A stretch of DNA of 64,000 bases from Epiperipatus broadwayi. Its lineage: Eukaryota; Onychophora; Udeonychophora; Euonychophora; Peripatidae. Below, piece after piece: positions 59,726 to 64,000 of the stretch. The stretch's first letter is position 1, and each line of letters opens with the position of its first letter. The translations under genes were made by a program, and so were the position numbers. A model generated the notes under the pieces. It did not search any database. It saw nothing but the letters and a program-made list of their open reading frames with translations, and was not told the DNA's origin. The DNA lies in NCBI GenBank assembly GCA_028023455.1, contig JAQFVV010000020.1, positions 11,382,385 through 11,446,384 of the forward strand. The letters are read 5' to 3'.

Positions 59726-61069
59726 TATATATATATAATTTTAATTAGAACCAGTTATAATAATAATAGAATATGTACAAAGAAAAAAACCTGTATAAAT
59801 GTATTCTTCATAATTTTCTATTTATTTTTCATATTATTAGTTAGATTAATTGATATTTTGTATATATTCATACAATTATGCTTGTTTAGTTAATGTAATT
59901 TGTTTTATATATTTTCTTTCTATTAGGTTCTTTAATTAGTTTAAAGGTTTTATATTTTTTTATATTTTAAATAATGACTAGATAATGTAGATTTATTATC
60001 TGAATTGCATTATTATATTCCTTTACTCTTTCATTTCATTGTGTCCCTGTATGTCCATAGTAAATCATATTGTAATTTCCACAATTTTACATAAATTTCT
60101 TTTTATATTTCATATAAACTACCTAATTTATACCACCTAATTTAAATAATAATATTTCTATTATAAATAATGATAACTCTAATAAAAAATGGATAAAATT
60201 TTCATACTTCTCTGACAATTATAATACATTAATAAAAAATAAAAATTATATAGATAAAAACAAACATGAGTAAAAATTTAGACTAATTAAAGTAAGAGAT
60301 TAATATAAAAAGAAGTTGTATATAAAATTAATTAAGATGAATTATTATGGATTTTACAGGGAAGCAGATGGAAAAGATAAATCTACATTATACATTCATT
60401 ATTTAAAATACAATATAAAATAGATTATGTAACAAATATAAAACCTTTAAACTATATTAAAAACTCTAATAAAATGAAAATATATGAAACAAATTATATA
60501 AATCAATAATTATTTATTTATACAATAAGGTATTTATTTGTGAGTATTCAGAAGGAAATCAACTTACACCTTTCTGTCTCCTATAATATATGAATTAAGA
60601 ATGTACAATTCATCAATTGAAATATCAGGCATTCAATAGAATCAAGCCCTGAATTAAAAATGGTAAGTGTTATCTTATATATATAAGCTACAAGGACAAG
60701 TGATACACTTGGTTTTTTAAAACTTCTTACTTATGGGTGAGTGTATGTAAATTCATATATTCAAAATTAAACAGGGCATGTGAAGGTTAATTTCTTTCTG
60801 AATATTTACTAAAATAAATTATATTAACTATAACAAATACAACTGTATATATAAAAAAAAACAATTTTATAGAATATGTTTATATAAGTTATTTTTTCTT
60901 TGTACATATAGTATTATTGTTAGAATTGGTTTTAGTTCATTTTATATATATATATAAAATAGATGTCACTGTATTTATGCAATGTAAATTGAAGCTTTAA
61001 AATAGTTCTATCACATTGATAAGGGCAAAAAAAAATATTTGCTGAAAAAAGCTTTTTTTTATTATTTTT
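59726..61069. other. Very AT-rich stretch, nothing recognised
   Basis: Composition is close to pure A/T, with TA dinucleotide tracts and no gene. Confidence 0.5.
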
Positions 61070-61350
61070 ATAATTTTATATATAGAGCTTTTAAACAAGC
61101 TCTTAACAAGCTTTGCAGAATATCCCCAACCCCAGACTGGTTTTTGCTATTGGCTTGCTCAGTGAGGTGCTAGGATATTCAAGCATTAGCGCCTCACTGA
61201 GGAAGCCAGTAGCAGAAAACAATCTGGAGTGGGGAATATTCTGCAAAGATTGTTAGCTTATTTGCAAGTTCTATATATAACATTTGTAATACAAAGTTGT
61301 TAAATTAGGTCTTGTGACATATGATTTGGGTTTCTTTGTAATTTTATTTT
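61070..61350. repeat. Family B foldback repeat, copy 4
   Basis: Inverse arms agctcttaacaagctttgca / tgcaaagattgttagctta and the family B tail. Each arm holds a hammerhead relic. The minus-strand one (61125-61172) has CUGAGCA and AAAAC. The plus-strand one (61190-61232) has CUGAGGA but a damaged stem III and cleavage site. Confidence 0.75.
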
Positions 61351-62529
61351 TATAATGTGTGTATATATATATACAATTATTGCTGTTATATAAAAATATA
61401 TTATACTGTGTGTTTTATTTACAATTTAGTTATATGAAATAATATATGTGATTTTTCTTAGTAATAATTGACATATTAGATGATGTCTTTCTGTTTGCAT
61501 GTGTATTACTCCAATTGTGCGCTTGCTTCTGCGATCTTTAAATCATTTATTCTATTACAAAATCATAATTTTGGATATTCTATTGTTCCCCCCTCCCCAG
61601 GAAATTTTCATAACAATCTTTATTATTCATTGTTCCAGTGACCTCATAGCATGACATCTATTTAGTTTTTTAGTTTCAATTTTGGCTATCAATAGATAGA
61701 GGGAGTTGTTAAACAAATGTAAAAATTTTTGAAATTTGTCAGTTGGTTTTTACATTTTGGGTTTACTATGCAAATCAAACATCTTTATGTTCTTAAAGAT
61801 CCTCTTAATTTTTCACAATACCATAAGTTCTGCACAGTATTGCCCCTTCAAATATTCTTAAATGAACTCAAAATTAAAATTTATAGATTGATTCCCAGCT
61901 GAGAAAAATATAAAAAAATATATTTGTTCACTTGAATGGAAGAAATGCATTCAAATGTTGGGTGACTTATTAGTTGATTCTATGATTATTATATACAGAA
62001 GGAGAATTATATATAAGCAAAATTTAATTTAATGAGGCTTTTCTGGCAGATATTTTTTTATTATGCACTGTCTAGTTTTTATGTCAATGTGAGATAAAAG
62101 TTAAAAATTTTTTAGATTCCAAACATTTTTAGAACAAATACTTGAATCATATACAAACTAATTAATGATTCAATATTGGTCAGTAAATAAATAGTTGGAT
62201 ATTTAGAATGGAAAAACTAAAACTACTATTACCTGATCAGATCTCTCAGTATTTTTCTGTGAAGATTATTGAAGTAGTGGGGAGGAATCTTTTTTCTACC
62301 AAGGACCCTTTGAATATTTATGATATTCACAGGCCATATAAAATTATCAACCTAAAAATTTAATTAATTTATGCCTAATCATTAGGAGTGTGCAACCTCT
62401 TCAACTGGTAGGCCAATTTCAACTTTCCCCTTTAAAACTAAAATAAAGGAACATCATTATTATTAATAACTTCCACTAATAACAATTTTTTTCAATTGGC
62501 CTTTTAATTATTCTATTTTTGAATTTCTT

Positions 62530-62795
62530 TTTATAGTCACATGACACCATTTCTTATGCTTGCTCATAACTGTTGGTGGCTGCTGGAGGGTTGCATTAGA
62601 TCCTAAGATTTAGGTGCAGTGCTCTCAGATCCAAGACTCCTCACTGATGAAATCCACAAGCTAGAAACTAGTCTAGGGATATTGAATGAGTAGTCACTAG
62701 ATAGGGATTTTATGCACAAGCCTTCTGGCATCCGTTGATTACTCTGGATTACACTGAATGGCACTACTATATGGAGAGTTTTACCTGTTTCTTTT
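62530..62795 (+). repeat. Family A repeat, copy 6
   Basis: Left tail gtcacatgacaccatttctt, right end GGAGAGTTTTACCTGTTTC, with the shared words ccttctggcatccgttgatt and actctgg. A hammerhead is at 62638-62680. Confidence 0.78.
62638..62680 (+). ncRNA. Hammerhead ribozyme, family A, core intact, stems weakened
   Basis: CUGAUGA (62644-62650), GAAA (62664-62667), palindromic stem III ACUAGU, C62673. Stem I UCCUCA/UAGGGA has one mismatch, and stem II (AUC/GCU) has lost a pair. The catalytic bases are complete, so weak activity is possible. Confidence 0.68.
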
Positions 62796-62799
62796 TATG

Positions 62800-63120
62800 T
62801 TCTGTACAGATAAATTTAACAGCAGTTAGGATGCAATCTTTTATAAATTCCCCTTCAGAAAATAATTTCAAATTTTCTGACTTGTTTATACGTTTTATGG
62901 AACATGTTTTCCACTTGATGAAGCTCCTTTTCAATTTTTCTATTTCTTTTTCCCTCAGCAATTTTGTTGTAATCAGAACGTTTTGATAAATTGCGACTCT
63001 TAATGTTGGGTTCTTTGTGAATTGAAATACTTTCCAGACATATCAGGCACATTGATTTACTATTTCTATTCTTTTTAAATATGTTGGTCCATTTGTTTTG
63101 AAATGTGCAATTTTCTTTGT
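62800..63120 (-). pseudogene. hAT transposase remnant (GTF2IRD2/ZBED-like)
   Basis: The minus strand reads CTFQNKWTNIFKKN, then SMCLICLESIS (BED-type zinc finger CxxC), then KIEKELHQVENMF. In the next frame SEGEFIKDCILTAVKFIC follows. This is the N-terminal order of GTF2IRD2/ZBED-type hAT transposases. One frameshift and a shortened zinc finger show it is dead. Confidence 0.7.
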
Positions 63121-63156
63121 CAATTTGATAATGGTTGATGATGATGATGATGATGA

Positions 63157-63325
63157 TTAAGGCTATAACCTTAAGACTATGCACCTAGATTTGACAGTAG
63201 GGACTTCTACAAATCTTAACACAAGTTCGACTTTTAAAAGATGAGTAGCTGTTAATCTTGTGTTAAAATTTGTAGAGGTCACTACTGTTGAATCTAGGTG
63301 CGTAGTCTTAAGGTTATAGCCTTAA
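63157..63325. mobile_element. Palindromic MITE-like element H, copy 2
   Basis: Outer ends TTAAGGCTATAACCTTAAGA and its inverse, inner GACAGTAGGGACTTCTACAA. Homologous to 54504-54666. It sits next to a (GAT)n run (63138-63156). Confidence 0.82.
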
Positions 63326-64000
63326 TATATATTACTTACATAATGAATATGCGATTTACAAATTATTAGTTATAGCTTTATCTTATTTAGGTAATCATCC
63401 TAATAATAAAAAAAAAAGCAAAATAATAATAATAAAACAAAGTACAATTCTAGTTTTATTTTTGCTAATATATCTTTGACTGTGAAAATCACCATAAAAC
63501 AACAGTCCTGAGCTTCATAGATTTAATCTGTAGTCAGGTAGACCATATAATATAGATTTTGATTGAATAAACTAGAAGTATTATAAAGGTTAAAGAGAAA
63601 TAAAATGATATGGTTGAGAAAACATTTTATTTTATTTAGTTCTTAATTTAATATTTGCTTTATGCATGTGTTTAAATACAAGTTTTATACAGGAACATTT
63701 TATATACGTTTTTGAAACTGCCCAAAGGTTGGCTTGAGAGCTTTTAAGTGCTGGAGTTGATCTATAGGCCTGAGTTTCCCTAACCCTGATCTAGACTATT
63801 ATAATACTGAGCCTTATTTTACATTTAATGTATTCATCTTTGTACTGAAAAAGTATATTTGTTGATCTTCAAAATTATTCTTTTTTGTTGGGTATAGAAT
63901 TACATTTTTTTAATGCAATAAACTAATATTTTTAAATAGCCCTTTATAAAACTTCACCAGCCTAAAAATAGCCAGAATGTCAATTTACTGAACAACAGTT

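Noticed and set aside
59384-59893. 169-codon plus-strand open frame
   Set aside because: It is the antisense shadow of a LINE C-terminal region that reads sensibly on the minus strand, then runs into AT-rich sequence.
1-64000. CRISPR arrays, rRNA, bacterial operons
   Set aside because: None seen. Splice sites, SINEs and hAT/LINE relics show animal nuclear DNA.

Overview
This is an animal nuclear DNA window: very AT-rich, with a spliced gene, tRNA-derived SINEs, many foldback repeats, and decayed LINE, hAT, mariner and Penelope-like elements. A mollusc, probably a freshwater pulmonate snail, fits best. The clue is two clear SPIN-type hAT copies (33504-33680 and 37218-37396). SPIN is a horizontally transferred family known from tetrapods, a triatomine bug and the pond snail Lymnaea stagnalis. 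The species itself is inferred and unproven.

The only confident protein gene is the 5' end of a Musashi-family RNA-binding protein on the minus strand (24582-26722). It has six coding exons (135 residues) covering all of RRM1, the linker and the first half of RRM2. No further exon is visible to the left, so intron 6 probably takes up the whole left 24.5 kb. Upstream of the ATG (26760-27240) lies a relatively GC-rich promoter-like stretch with CCAAT boxes, an inverted pair of E2F-like sites and a palindromic CRE. The right 37 kb looks intergenic and repeat-rich. One plus-strand open block at 9078-9291, ending in a consensus splice donor, may be a stray exon.

The striking content is a set of dispersed repeat families carrying hammerhead ribozymes (HHRs). 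About twenty full or decayed HHRs occur in 64 kb. They fall into at least five families: A (foldbacks ending in AAAACAGGCAAAACTC), B (foldbacks with a gagctctatatata tail), C (about 480-bp units with a pol III B-box), D (a relative of C) and F (a lone short copy). In seven copies the core, stems I-III and the cleavage site are all readable; three more keep the core with weaker stems. Stem III is a self-complementary palindrome in every family (ACUAGU, ACCGGU, AUACGUAU, AUGCAU), as expected for HHRs that act as dimers. At 44641-45420 two intact family C HHRs lie in direct repeat 478 nt apart, each followed at the same distance by a tRNA-like B-box. This is a retrozyme-like arrangement that predicts a 478-nt self-cleaved RNA.

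HHRs are known in Penelope-like elements and in retrozymes. The window also holds a decayed Penelope-like element on the minus strand (54150-56200) with reverse transcriptase blocks followed by a GIY-YIG block, and part of a second copy on the opposite strand (56255-56433). A plausible autonomous partner family has therefore been present in this genome.

Other content: six copies of a tRNA-derived SINE, some with clear target-site duplications; four hAT elements with 8-bp duplications; hAT and mariner transposase pseudogenes; four LINE fragments; and several nearly perfect palindromic MITE-like elements. The remaining sequence is AT-rich with no recognisable gene.
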